Source of the DNA: Carnobacterium sp. 17-4
Lineage (GTDB): Bacteria; Bacillota; Bacilli; Lactobacillales; Carnobacteriaceae
DNA: 64,000 bases
NCBI RefSeq assembly: GCF_000195575.1
Contig: NC_015391.1
Coordinates: 612,501 to 676,500, forward strand
Reading direction: 5' to 3'
Shown here: positions 36,210 through 44,148 of the stretch, one piece after another
How the letters are laid out: each line of letters starts with the position of its first letter
Numbering within the stretch: the stretch's first letter is position 1
Notes under the pieces: model-generated
Database searches by the model: none
Told to the model about the DNA's origin: nothing
What the model saw: the letters and a program-made list of their open reading frames with translations, nothing else
Program-made: the position numbers and the translations under genes

Positions 36210-39048
36210 ATTCATTCTTTTTTTCTTCTGCTTTTTTCTTAGCAGCTTCTTGTAATTTTTTATCATTTTCTATTTTAGCTTTAGCTTTCACTTCTTCAGA
36301 TTTTGCAGCATCAGCCTTTTTCTTATCTTCTTCAGTTTTAACTTTTTTAGCTTCTGCGTTCTTTTTATCTGCTTCCGCTTTAGCTTTCTTAGCAGCTTCT
36401 TCGCTTGCAGATTTGGAAGCCTTATTCCAATAATCTCCTAATTCTTTTTCAGAAGCAGCAAGTGCAAAATTGTAAGTGGTTGTTTTCGGAAGGAACTTTT
36501 TATTAAAGAGTTCTGTTTTTGTAGCACCGGAAACGGTAACTTCCTTTCCATTCGATAATTTTACTTTTCCTGGCAACATTCCTGTTGAAGTTAAAACTTT
36601 GGCCTCAACAACACCATCTGGTTTTTGGAAAGCTTGATCCGTACCCAAAACAGTAGGATTGGCATTGTAGATTGCATTCATCAATCGAGCCCAGTGTCTT
36701 CGGTTTCTTAAACTTGGACTTTCTGAACCTGAGTTAGATAAATCATTAATAGGCGTATCTACAGCATTGTCGTATCCAATCCAAGAACTCAGAGTAACTT
36801 GAGGAGTGTAGCCAATAAACCAAATGTCTTTTTGGCCATCTGACGTTCCAGTTTTACCTGCAATATCAGCTTGGAAATTCAATTGACCTTCTACGTCTTT
36901 AGCCGTACCGGTTTCTAATACGTCACGTAAAATATCGGTTGTTAGATAGGCTGTTTCAGGACTAAATACTTCAACAGGTTTTACTTCATGTTGATAAACA
37001 ACTTCTCCAGCAGCATCCTCAATTTTATCAATGACATACCCTTCTGTGTAGTTCCCTTTATTTGCTAAAGTAGAGAAGCCATCTGTTTGATCTAAGACGG
37101 TTGTTCCTCTAGATATTCCACCAATAGGAAGAGCATAATAAACTCCTTGATATTCATCCGTCGTGATGACATCAGATCCAAATCCCATCTTGTGCATATA
37201 AGATTCAAGTTTTTCTTCCATGTTATAGGTGTCTTTCATTTGTTGATAGATTTTAGTTGTTACAATGTTGCTTGATTGTGAAAGACCTGAACGTACGTCA
37301 GTCCATTTATTTGGAGTAACATTTCCAACGTTGGTAATTTCATGAACACCTAAAGCTCCATTTTCCCAACTTGGTACTTTAGCAGAGCTTTCAAAAAGCA
37401 TCGAAGCCGGTGTAATAATGCCTTCTTCCAATGCTGGAGCAAAAGCTAATAAAGGCTTAATAGTTGAACCTGGAGAACGAGGAGATTGATAAGCATGATT
37501 GACTTGAGTAAACTCATAATCGACGCCACCGATAAAGGAAATAATTCGTCCGGTAGCATTATCTCTTAAAACTGCTCCATTTTGTACAGGCTCAACGAGT
37601 GTTTTAGTTTCATTAGTTTCTTTATCAACGTAATCAACAACTTTTACATTTCCCAAATCACTAGTATTGTTTATGATTGGGTTATCATTTTCATCATATG
37701 AGATCTCAGGAGTCGCATATTGCGCAACGACTTCATTCATAGCTTCGTAAACGCCCTTGTCAATGGTTGAAGAAATTTTGTAACCTTTTGAGCGCAAATC
37801 AAGGTCTGCTTGATTGTAATAAGAGTCTTTTAATTCTTGGTCATTAGAAATATCTTCAGCTGAATAGCCATCAGCTGTGTATAATTGTTTCATTAAAATT
37901 TGTCGTGCTTGCTGTTCTACAAAGTTGTAAACATAATCAGTACTGTCATTAACATCTGCTTCCTGAGGTAGGAAGTCTTGTGTTAAATCATAAGCTAAAG
38001 CAGTATCATATTCTTCTTTCGTAATGTAATTTTCACGGTACATTCTGAATAACACTTCATCTTTACGACTCATACCTGCAGATAAATCTTCTTTAAGAGC
38101 ACCTACTTGAGAATAAGGACTATAAACAATTGGATTTTGAGGCAGACCAGCAAGAAAGGCCGCTTGTGGCAAAGTCAAATCGATAGGATTTACTCCAAAT
38201 ATTCCCACTGAAGCTTCATTCAAACCAGCGATGTTTTGCCCTTTATTATTTCTACCAAAAGGGGAGACATTTAAATAGTTCTCTAAAATCTCTTCCTTTG
38301 AAAAGAAATTTTCAATACGGAAAGCTAATAAAATTTCATTTGCTTTTCGTTTAAAAGAGACTTCGTTTGTCAAAATCTGCTGTTTTACCAGCTGTTGTGT
38401 GAGTGTTGATCCCCCAGAAGTTGTACTGGCGCCTGTTACTTCTTGTGCCAATGCTCGAACGACTGCTTTTGGAACCACACCAGAGTGTTTATAAAAATAT
38501 TCGTCTTCGGTAGCAATAATGGCTTCTTGAACTAACGGTGACATTTCGCTTAATGGAATTTCAGATCGTTTTAAATCTGTTTTTAAATCACTAATTTTTT
38601 CTCCAGTAGCGTAATACATTGAAGAGGTTGCTGATACATTTTCTATGTCAGCTTTCATTTCTTCATATGTGGGGATTTGTTCACCGGAAACAAGGTAAGC
38701 AAAATATCCTGCTCCTGCTCCACCAATAAGTGCACCGCCAATCAATAGGACAACGACCAATGTAATAATTAAATTTTTAATTACACTGTAGCCAACATTG
38801 AACCCAAATAGAAATTTAGCTAAGGTAGGTTTTTTGTCGTCTTTTTTAGCTTGTTCTCTTTTTTGAGAAGTCGTTGACTTTGTTTCTTTTGCAGTTGATT
38901 TTGATAAGGAAGCTGAGTGAGTTTGTCGATTAAAATATGTCTTTTTGAAAGAAATCCATTGTTTCTTTATGAATTGTATCAAGCTTAGAATAACTACTTT
39001 AATTTTCTCTAAAAATGACGATTCATTAGTATTTTGTGGACTATTCAA
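36208..39048 (-). CDS. Class A penicillin-binding protein (glycosyltransferase/transpeptidase)
   Basis: A 946-residue bifunctional murein synthase. It has a basic cytoplasmic N-terminus (1-~90), one membrane helix (~91-119), and a GT51 glycosyltransferase (~140-320) with catalytic Glu181 in ATEDEYFYKHSG and GGSTLTQQLVKQ. The transpeptidase carries SxxK at Ser528-Lys531 (SPGSTIKP), SxN at 592-594 (SSN) and KTGT at 732-735, so both active sites are complete. The last ~75 residues are a low-complexity tail rich in Lys, Ala and Glu, which should lie outside the membrane. Closest in layout to PBP1A/PBP1B of lactic acid bacteria. GAGGTGAAC precedes the ATG. Single gene, convergent to ccpA. Confidence 0.93.
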   Translation of the reverse strand: MNSPQNTNESSFLEKIKVVILSLIQFIKKQWISFKKTYFNRQTHSASLSKSTAKETKSTTSQKREQAKKDDKKPTLAKFLFGFNVGYSVIKNLIITLVVVLLIGGALIGGAGAGYFAYLVSGEQIPTYEEMKADIENVSATSSMYYATGEKISDLKTDLKRSEIPLSEMSPLVQEAIIATEDEYFYKHSGVVPKAVVRALAQEVTGASTTSGGSTLTQQLVKQQILTNEVSFKRKANEILLAFRIENFFSKEEILENYLNVSPFGRNNKGQNIAGLNEASVGIFGVNPIDLTLPQAAFLAGLPQNPIVYSPYSQVGALKEDLSAGMSRKDEVLFRMYRENYITKEEYDTALAYDLTQDFLPQEADVNDSTDYVYNFVEQQARQILMKQLYTADGYSAEDISNDQELKDSYYNQADLDLRSKGYKISSTIDKGVYEAMNEVVAQYATPEISYDENDNPIINNTSDLGNVKVVDYVDKETNETKTLVEPVQNGAVLRDNATGRIISFIGGVDYEFTQVNHAYQSPRSPGSTIKPLLAFAPALEEGIITPASMLFESSAKVPSWENGALGVHEITNVGNVTPNKWTDVRSGLSQSSNIVTTKIYQQMKDTYNMEEKLESYMHKMGFGSDVITTDEYQGVYYALPIGGISRGTTVLDQTDGFSTLANKGNYTEGYVIDKIEDAAGEVVYQHEVKPVEVFSPETAYLTTDILRDVLETGTAKDVEGQLNFQADIAGKTGTSDGQKDIWFIGYTPQVTLSSWIGYDNAVDTPINDLSNSGSESPSLRNRRHWARLMNAIYNANPTVLGTDQAFQKPDGVVEAKVLTSTGMLPGKVKLSNGKEVTVSGATKTELFNKKFLPKTTTYNFALAASEKELGDYWNKASKSASEEAAKKAKAEADKKNAEAKKVKTEEDKKKADAAKSEEVKAKAKIENDKKLQEAAKKKAEEKKNE

Positions 39049-39257
39049 ATTTAGTTCACCTCGTAAGATTATATTTTCGTTCTCTAATTACTTGGCTTAT
39101 TATAACAAAAAGAAAGGAGAAAGAGCAATTTTTGAAAAAATATTGTAGAAATTTAATCAATTCTAAAGAAAGTATGTTTTAAAAGTGAAAAAAGGGTGAA
39201 TATAAGAGTTATGTAAGAGAGTAGTGATTTTTTGATGAACGAATTCTAATTTAGTTG

Positions 39258-39286
39258 TTGACTTTTCTCATTGTATTTTTTATACT
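39258..39286 (+). promoter_or_regulatory. Strong promoter of the trpX-type operon leader
   Basis: TTGACT (39258-39263), 17-bp spacer, TATACT (39281-39286). Transcription should start near 39293, about 325 nt before the first structural gene, leaving a long leader. Confidence 0.8.
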
Positions 39287-39321
39287 TATAAAAACAAATC
39301 TAACTATTGTGAGGGATTACT

Positions 39322-39393
39322 ATGAACAATCATTTAATCAACCAAACACAATTGAATACATTTTACTTTAGCTATTTTAGAAGCTGTTTGTAG
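39322..39393 (+). CDS. Putative aromatic-rich leader peptide, 23 aa
   Basis: ATG to TAG, 23 residues, with GAGGG (39311-39315) six bases before the ATG. Five of seven consecutive codons near its end are Phe or Tyr (TFYFSYF, codons at 39358-39378). The stop codon lies immediately after the 5' arm of the CTGTTTG/CAAACAG hairpin, so a ribosome stalled on the aromatic codons would cover that arm. This is the arrangement of amino-acid attenuation leader peptides. It has no Trp codon, so Phe/Tyr supply rather than Trp would be sensed. It could also be a chance reading frame. Confidence 0.5.
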   Translation: MNNHLINQTQLNTFYFSYFRSCL

Positions 39394-39539
39394 ACATAAT
39401 TCGTTATGGGTGCAAACAGGAAACAGAAATGTTTGTATCTATGATGGCTAAAGCAATTTGATTTGCTGAATATTTGCCACGTAGAGTTTATCTAAGTGGT
39501 GGATTAAATAAATTACTGTTTATTTTTACATAAAATAAG

Positions 39540-39579
39540 CACCCACTTAGATAAGGCTATCTCTAAGTGGGTGTTTTTT
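39540..39579 (+). terminator. Leader terminator of the TrpXYZ-type operon
   Basis: Perfect 12-bp stem CACCCACTTAGA / TCTAAGTGGGTG with a 10-nt loop and six T. It lies between the promoter and trpX, and the 38 bp between it and the gene hold no promoter, so it must be conditional. Confidence 0.9.
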
Positions 39580-39617
39580 GTAGTATTAGAATTTTAAAAA
39601 ATAAGGGGGATATAAAG

Positions 39618-40598
39618 ATGAGAACAATTGGAATGAAGAAAAAAGTTATTTTAGGTTTAGCAACAGTTACTGCAGGTTTAGTATTAGGAGCATGTGGAAA
39701 CACAAGTGAAAGTGCAGATTCAGAAATGATAAATGTTGGGATTTTGCAGTATATGGAACATGATTCTTTAACGCAAGCAAGAAAAGGATTTGTTAGTGAG
39801 TTAGAAGAAGCAGGCTATGTCGAGGGAGAAAATTTGACGTTAAATTATCAAAATGCTCAAGGAGACCAAGCGAATTTACAAAGTATGAGTGAAAGCTTAA
39901 TTGGAGACAATGAAGTTATCTTATCTATCGCAACACCAGCTGCTCAGTCGCTTGCAACGAGTACCCAAGAAGAGCCCATTTTATTCACTGCAGTTACAGA
40001 TCCGGTAGATGCTGGATTAGTTGCTGATAATGAAGCACCAGGTGGGAATGTAACTGGAACAAGCGATATGGTTCCAATTGAAGAACAAATTTCGTTGCTA
40101 TTGTCTTTAGCACAAGATGCTGAAACTATCGGAATCATCTACAATTCCAGCGAGGCAAATTCAAAAATCCAGGCTGATTTAGCACAAGAGGCGATTGAGG
40201 CAGAAGGAGTAGAAGTGAAAGTATTGACAGTCACAACTACAAATGATGTACAACAAGTCATGACAACGTTGGCAAAAGAAGTTGATGCTGTATATATTCC
40301 AACGGATAATACACTGGCCAGCACAATGCCAACAGTTGGCGAAATTGCTGCAGAGTACAAATTGCCTGTTGTTCCAGGTTCTGCGGAAATGGTAGAAGCT
40401 GGAGGATTAGCAACTTATGGAATCAATTATGAAGAACTTGGACGTCAAACAGCAAAAATGGCTCTTGAAATTATTGAAGATGATGCAGATCCAGCAGAGA
40501 TGGCAGTAGAAACGTCTACTAATTTAGAATTGGTTATTAACGAAGAAGTTGCAAAATCTTTAGGTATTGACCCTGAAAGTATCGTACTACCCGACTAA
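39618..40598 (+). CDS. trpX: ABC transporter substrate-binding lipoprotein (TrpX-like)
   Basis: A 326-residue lipoprotein of the ABC substrate-binding family PF04392 (DUF534-type, which includes streptococcal TrpX). The signal sequence ends in a lipobox LGAC (Cys about residue 25). The mature part has the periplasmic-binding-protein-like pattern: NVGILQYMEHDSLTQARKGF, ILSIATPAAQSLA, TGTSDMVPIEEQI and GIIYNSSEANS. The assigned substrate class is aromatic amino acids, usually tryptophan; the Phe/Tyr-rich leader peptide here leaves the substrate open. The ATG follows AAGGGGGATATAAAG. First gene of a three-gene transporter operon. Confidence 0.82.
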   Translation: MRTIGMKKKVILGLATVTAGLVLGACGNTSESADSEMINVGILQYMEHDSLTQARKGFVSELEEAGYVEGENLTLNYQNAQGDQANLQSMSESLIGDNEVILSIATPAAQSLATSTQEEPILFTAVTDPVDAGLVADNEAPGGNVTGTSDMVPIEEQISLLLSLAQDAETIGIIYNSSEANSKIQADLAQEAIEAEGVEVKVLTVTTTNDVQQVMTTLAKEVDAVYIPTDNTLASTMPTVGEIAAEYKLPVVPGSAEMVEAGGLATYGINYEELGRQTAKMALEIIEDDADPAEMAVETSTNLELVINEEVAKSLGIDPESIVLPD

Positions 40599-40624
40599 AG
40601 GGTAAAACATAAAGGAGCATGAGC

Positions 40625-41524
40625 ATGGATATTATATTATCAAGTATTTCGCAAGGACTTTTATGGTCGATTATGGCGATTGGGGTTTATCTTACATTTA
40701 GAATTTTAGATATTGCAGATTTAACTGCTGAGGGAAGTTTTCCATTAGGTGCTGCCATTTGTTCGGTATCCATTGTTTCAGGAATCTCACCATTGTTAGC
40801 TAGTTTTCTGGCTTTGGTTGGGGGAATGCTTGCAGGAATCGTATCCGGTTTATTGCATACGAAACTTAAAATCCCGGCACTACTAACCGGGATTTTAACG
40901 ATGACTGCTTTGTATTCTATTAATTTAAGGATATTAGGAAAAGCAAATGTCACTTTGTTGGGTCAAGATACATTGATGCGTACGTTACAATCGTTTGGAT
41001 TAGAAAATCGTATGGCAGTTTTAGTCGTTGGGGGAGTAGCAGTTGTTTTAGTTATTTTAGTCCTATATTTATTTTTCAGTACTGAAATAGGGCTAGCGCT
41101 ACGTTCTACTGGAGATAACGAAGCTATGAGTGAAGCAAATGGAATTCATACAGATACGATGAAAATCGTAGGGTACATGTTGTGTAATGGATTGATTGCT
41201 TTATCTGGTGCATTGATTGCCCAAAACAACGGCTATGCAGACATCAGTATGGGAATTGGAACGATCGTCATTGGATTAGCTTCAATCATTATTGGTGAAG
41301 TCATATTCCATCAGTTGTCTTTTGCCAAACGATTGATCACCATTGTGATTGGAGCAGTTGTTTATCGCCTAATTATTGACTTCGTATTGCAATTAGGAGT
41401 AGAACCACAAGATATCAAGTTATTCTCAGCCATTGTCCTAACAATTGCCCTTTCAACTCCTTTATTGAAAAAGAAACCAAAAAGGACTAAAAGAGTTGGT
41501 AAGAAAGGAGCAGAATTAGTATGA
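40625..41524 (+). CDS. trpY: ABC transporter permease (TrpY-like)
   Basis: A 299-residue permease with about eight to ten membrane helices, of the branched-chain/ribose-type (LivH-like) permease superfamily used by PF04392 systems. Features include the N-terminal SSISQGLLWSIMAIGVYLTFRILDIADLTAEGSFPLGA region (cited in part), a cytoplasmic EAA-like loop ALRSTGDNEAMSEANGI (about 155-171) and a basic C-terminus KKKPKRTKRVGKK. The ATG at 40625 is 7 bp from AAAGGAG; an ATG six bases earlier is too close. It overlaps the ATPase gene by 4 bp. Confidence 0.82.
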   Translation: MDIILSSISQGLLWSIMAIGVYLTFRILDIADLTAEGSFPLGAAICSVSIVSGISPLLASFLALVGGMLAGIVSGLLHTKLKIPALLTGILTMTALYSINLRILGKANVTLLGQDTLMRTLQSFGLENRMAVLVVGGVAVVLVILVLYLFFSTEIGLALRSTGDNEAMSEANGIHTDTMKIVGYMLCNGLIALSGALIAQNNGYADISMGIGTIVIGLASIIIGEVIFHQLSFAKRLITIVIGAVVYRLIIDFVLQLGVEPQDIKLFSAIVLTIALSTPLLKKKPKRTKRVGKKGAELV

Positions 41525-42324
41525 CTGCAATTTTGGAATTAAGAGGTATTCATAAAAGTTTTGAAGTGGGTACTGTTAATGAGAACCACGTATTAAAAGG
41601 AATAGATTTGACAATCAAGAAGGAAGAATTTATTACGATTATCGGAGGAAATGGTGCTGGAAAGTCAACATTATTAAATAGTGTGGCTGGAACCTATGTA
41701 GTAGATGAAGGTTCTGTCTTATTGGACGGAAAAGATGCTACTAATAAAAGAACAAACGAAAGAGCAAAAGATATTGGGCGAGTTTTCCAAGACACAAAGA
41801 TGGGAACGGCAACACGACTGACGATTGAAGAAAATTTAGCGGTAGCTTTTAAAAGAGGAAAAAAAAGAGGGTTAACACTTGGTGTGAAAGATAAGCAACG
41901 TGAAATTTTCAAAGAGCAACTAAAATTACTGGAACTAGGATTAGAAGACAGATTGAAAATGGAAGTCGGATTATTATCTGGTGGACAAAGACAAGCTTTG
42001 ACATTACTGATGGCGACGATTGTTCCTCCTAAATTGCTTTTATTGGATGAACATACAGCGGCACTTGACCCTAAGACTAGTAAAATGGTGTTGAAGTTGA
42101 CGGATAAAATTGTCCACGAAAAAAAATTGACTGCGATGATGATTACTCATAATATGGAAGATGCGATTGCTCATGGAACAAGATTGATCATGCTTCATAA
42201 TGGGAAGATAGTAGTAGATGTTTCTGGGGAAGAAAAGAATCGTTTAACTGTACCAGATTTATTAGCTCTGTTTCAAAAGAATAGTGGTGACACAGTTACA
42301 GAAGATGCATTGATATTAGGGTAA
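41521..42324 (+). CDS. trpZ: ABC transporter ATP-binding protein (TrpZ-like)
   Basis: A 267-residue ATPase: Walker A GGNGAGKST (about residues 42-50), Q-loop in VFQDTKMG, signature LLSGGQRQAL (about 145-154), Walker B LLLLDEHTAALDP with Glu, and switch His in ITHNMEDA. It begins inside the permease stop (ATGA overlap), indicating translational coupling. Together with the lipoprotein and permease it completes the importer. Followed by a terminator. Confidence 0.88.
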   Translation: MTAILELRGIHKSFEVGTVNENHVLKGIDLTIKKEEFITIIGGNGAGKSTLLNSVAGTYVVDEGSVLLDGKDATNKRTNERAKDIGRVFQDTKMGTATRLTIEENLAVAFKRGKKRGLTLGVKDKQREIFKEQLKLLELGLEDRLKMEVGLLSGGQRQALTLLMATIVPPKLLLLDEHTAALDPKTSKMVLKLTDKIVHEKKLTAMMITHNMEDAIAHGTRLIMLHNGKIVVDVSGEEKNRLTVPDLLALFQKNSGDTVTEDALILG

Positions 42325-42325
42325 C

Positions 42326-42362
42326 AAAAAAGAACGGAAACTAATTAGTTTCCGTTCTTTTT
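42326..42362. terminator. Bidirectional terminator
   Basis: Perfect stem AAGAACGGAAAC / GTTTCCGTTCTT with A and T runs, between trpZ and the convergent trhO gene. Confidence 0.93.
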
Positions 42363-42369
42363 CAATTTA

Positions 42370-43335
42370 TTATACTGATGCTGGAAGTTTTTCTCCAATT
42401 ACAGCTAAGCGCTCAGCAACTTCTTCTTGGCTTAAGCTGTTACGTTTTACATACAAGTTGGCAGGCGCTACACGGCATTCATGACAGCAACCACGCATAT
42501 ATTTATGTTCATTTTCTTCTGAAGATAAAATTTGACGATTACAAGCTGGATTTGCACAGTTCACGTAACGTTCACAAGGAGTGCCATCAAACCAGTCACG
42601 ACCAACAATTACATGTTCTTTTTGATTAACTGGGACACTGATGCGTTCATCAAATACATACATTTGACCATCCCACAAATCACCTTGAACTTCTGAATCT
42701 TTTCCATAAGTAGCGATTCCTCCATGTAATTGTCCAACATCTTTAAATCCTTCTTTAACTAGCCAACCGGAGAATTTTTCACAACGAATTCCACCAGTAC
42801 AGTATGTTACAACTCTTTTATCCATGAATTGTTCCTTATTATCACGGATCCATTGAGGAAGTTCTCTAAATGTTCTGATTTCTGGACGAACGGCTCCTCT
42901 AAAGTGACCTAAATCGTATTCATAATCATTGCGGGCATCGATGACGATGGTATTTTCATCAAGAATAGCTTCACGGAATTCTTCAGGGTTTAGGTATTCA
43001 CCTGTTACTTCATTAGGGTCGATGTCATCTTCTAAGTTTAGAGATACAAGTTCAGGGCGTAGACGTACAAACATTTTTTTGAAAGGCGCACGTTCTTCTT
43101 CATCTACTTTAAAAACTAGGTCTGAAAAACGAGAATCAGCATGCATTTCATCAATGTATTGTTGTGTTTGGTCATAAGTACCTGCAATAGTACCGTTTAT
43201 ACCTTCTTCAGCAATTAAAATTCTTCCTTTTAAACCAACTTCTTTACAAAACTCCAAATGTTTTGCAGTATATTCTTCTGGATTTTTGATATGAACATAT
43301 TTATAGTAAAGTAAAACACGGTAATCTTTAGACAT
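42370..43335 (-). CDS. trhO: tRNA uridine(34) hydroxylase (rhodanese-like, YceA/TrhO family)
   Basis: A 321-residue cytoplasmic enzyme that hydroxylates wobble uridine 34 in certain tRNAs, a step to 5-methoxyuridine-type modifications. Domain order fits TrhO: an N-terminal ferredoxin-like domain (1-~95, [20 protein letters not shown]), a rhodanese domain (~115-215) with the active-site loop [10 protein letters not shown] (Cys about 179), and a C-terminal cysteine-rich region ([15 protein letters not shown]) that probably binds zinc. Length is typical. TTAGGAGG precedes the ATG. Single gene. Confidence 0.93.
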   Translation of the reverse strand: MSKDYRVLLYYKYVHIKNPEEYTAKHLEFCKEVGLKGRILIAEEGINGTIAGTYDQTQQYIDEMHADSRFSDLVFKVDEEERAPFKKMFVRLRPELVSLNLEDDIDPNEVTGEYLNPEEFREAILDENTIVIDARNDYEYDLGHFRGAVRPEIRTFRELPQWIRDNKEQFMDKRVVTYCTGGIRCEKFSGWLVKEGFKDVGQLHGGIATYGKDSEVQGDLWDGQMYVFDERISVPVNQKEHVIVGRDWFDGTPCERYVNCANPACNRQILSSEENEHKYMRGCCHECRVAPANLYVKRNSLSQEEVAERLAVIGEKLPASV

Positions 43336-43464
43336 AGTAAATCCTCCTAATTTGATTCATAACACTAGGTAGACGGACTACCTGAAAGTTAATCTATACT
43401 AACAATACATTATACACTAATAAAATAATAGAAATCAATACCTCAAAAAAAAGGATGTGTTTTA

Positions 43465-44013
43465 ATGGAAAGATGCAATTGGGCAACAACAACGGAATTA
43501 ATGAAGAAATACCATGACGAAGAGTGGGGAAAACCACTGCACGATGATCAAGCTTTATTTGAACTGCTGATTCTAGAAACAATGCAAGCAGGCTTAAGTT
43601 GGTCTACCATTTTAGCTAAAAGAGAAAATTACCGGAAAGCATTAGATGGATTCAATCCCGAAAAAATTAGTCACTATAATCAAAAGAAAATAGAAGAATT
43701 GCTTTCAAACCCTGGTATCATAAGAAATAAGTTGAAAGTAGCTTCTATTATTAAAAATGCAATAGCCTTTCTAAAAGTAAAACAGGAATACAGCTCATTT
43801 GATCAATACATTTGGTCATTTGTAGAAGGAGAGCCAATCGTAAATCATTTTAAGAACGTCGAACAACTGCCAGCTAAGACAGAACTATCCACTAATTTAT
43901 CTAAAGATATGAAAAAAAGAGGATTTTCATTTGTTGGACCAATAACGTGTTACGCATTTATGGAAGCGGCTGGTTTAGTAAATGATCATAGCGATAATTG
44001 TTCATTTAAATGA
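43465..44013 (+). CDS. tag: DNA-3-methyladenine glycosylase I
   Basis: A 182-residue base-excision-repair glycosylase for 3-methyladenine. The zinc-snap residues of the Tag family are present: Cys4 in ERCNWA, His in YHDEEWG (about 17), and the C-terminal His and Cys in NDHSDNC (about 174-178). The catalytic pocket region QAGLSWSTILAKRENYRKA is conserved. AAAAGGATGTG precedes the ATG. Single gene, divergent from trhO. Confidence 0.95.
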   Translation: MERCNWATTTELMKKYHDEEWGKPLHDDQALFELLILETMQAGLSWSTILAKRENYRKALDGFNPEKISHYNQKKIEELLSNPGIIRNKLKVASIIKNAIAFLKVKQEYSSFDQYIWSFVEGEPIVNHFKNVEQLPAKTELSTNLSKDMKKRGFSFVGPITCYAFMEAAGLVNDHSDNCSFK

Positions 44014-44148
44014 AAGGCGGTTTATTTGACACACAGTTGTAATATAAACGATACGATTCTATCACATAGATTATGCTATACTAAAGTCCGTTAAGAAATC
44101 GGTTAAAATAGACTTTTAATCAAATCGTAATCTGGAGGGGTAAAAAAC

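Larger units (their letters stand above)
39293..39579 (+). promoter_or_regulatory. Attenuator leader RNA of the TrpXYZ-type transporter operon
   Basis: The leader holds mutually exclusive pairings. Segment 2, TATCTAAGTGG (39489-39499), can pair with segment 1, GCCACGTAGA (39476-39485), or perfectly over 11 bp with segment 3, CCACTTAGATA (39543-39553). Segment 3 otherwise forms the 12-bp terminator stem with 39562-39573. Segment 1 can instead pair with TCTATGATGGC (39438-39448). Upstream, CTGTTTG (39384-39390) pairs with CAAACAG (39413-39419), which could also pair with TGTTTG (39430-39435). No T-box core (GGTGGTACCGCG) is present. The layout implies conditional termination; the signal is unknown. 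Confidence 0.7.

Noticed and set aside
39301-39540. Decayed transposase or other pseudogene in the trpX leader
   Set aside because: Reading in other frames gives short protein-like bits, but no recognisable family, and the RNA pairings explain the sequence better.
39293-39579. T-box riboswitch in the trpX leader
   Set aside because: The GGTGGTACCGCG core and the AGTA stem I motif seen in the pheS leader are absent; only a different competing-hairpin arrangement is present.
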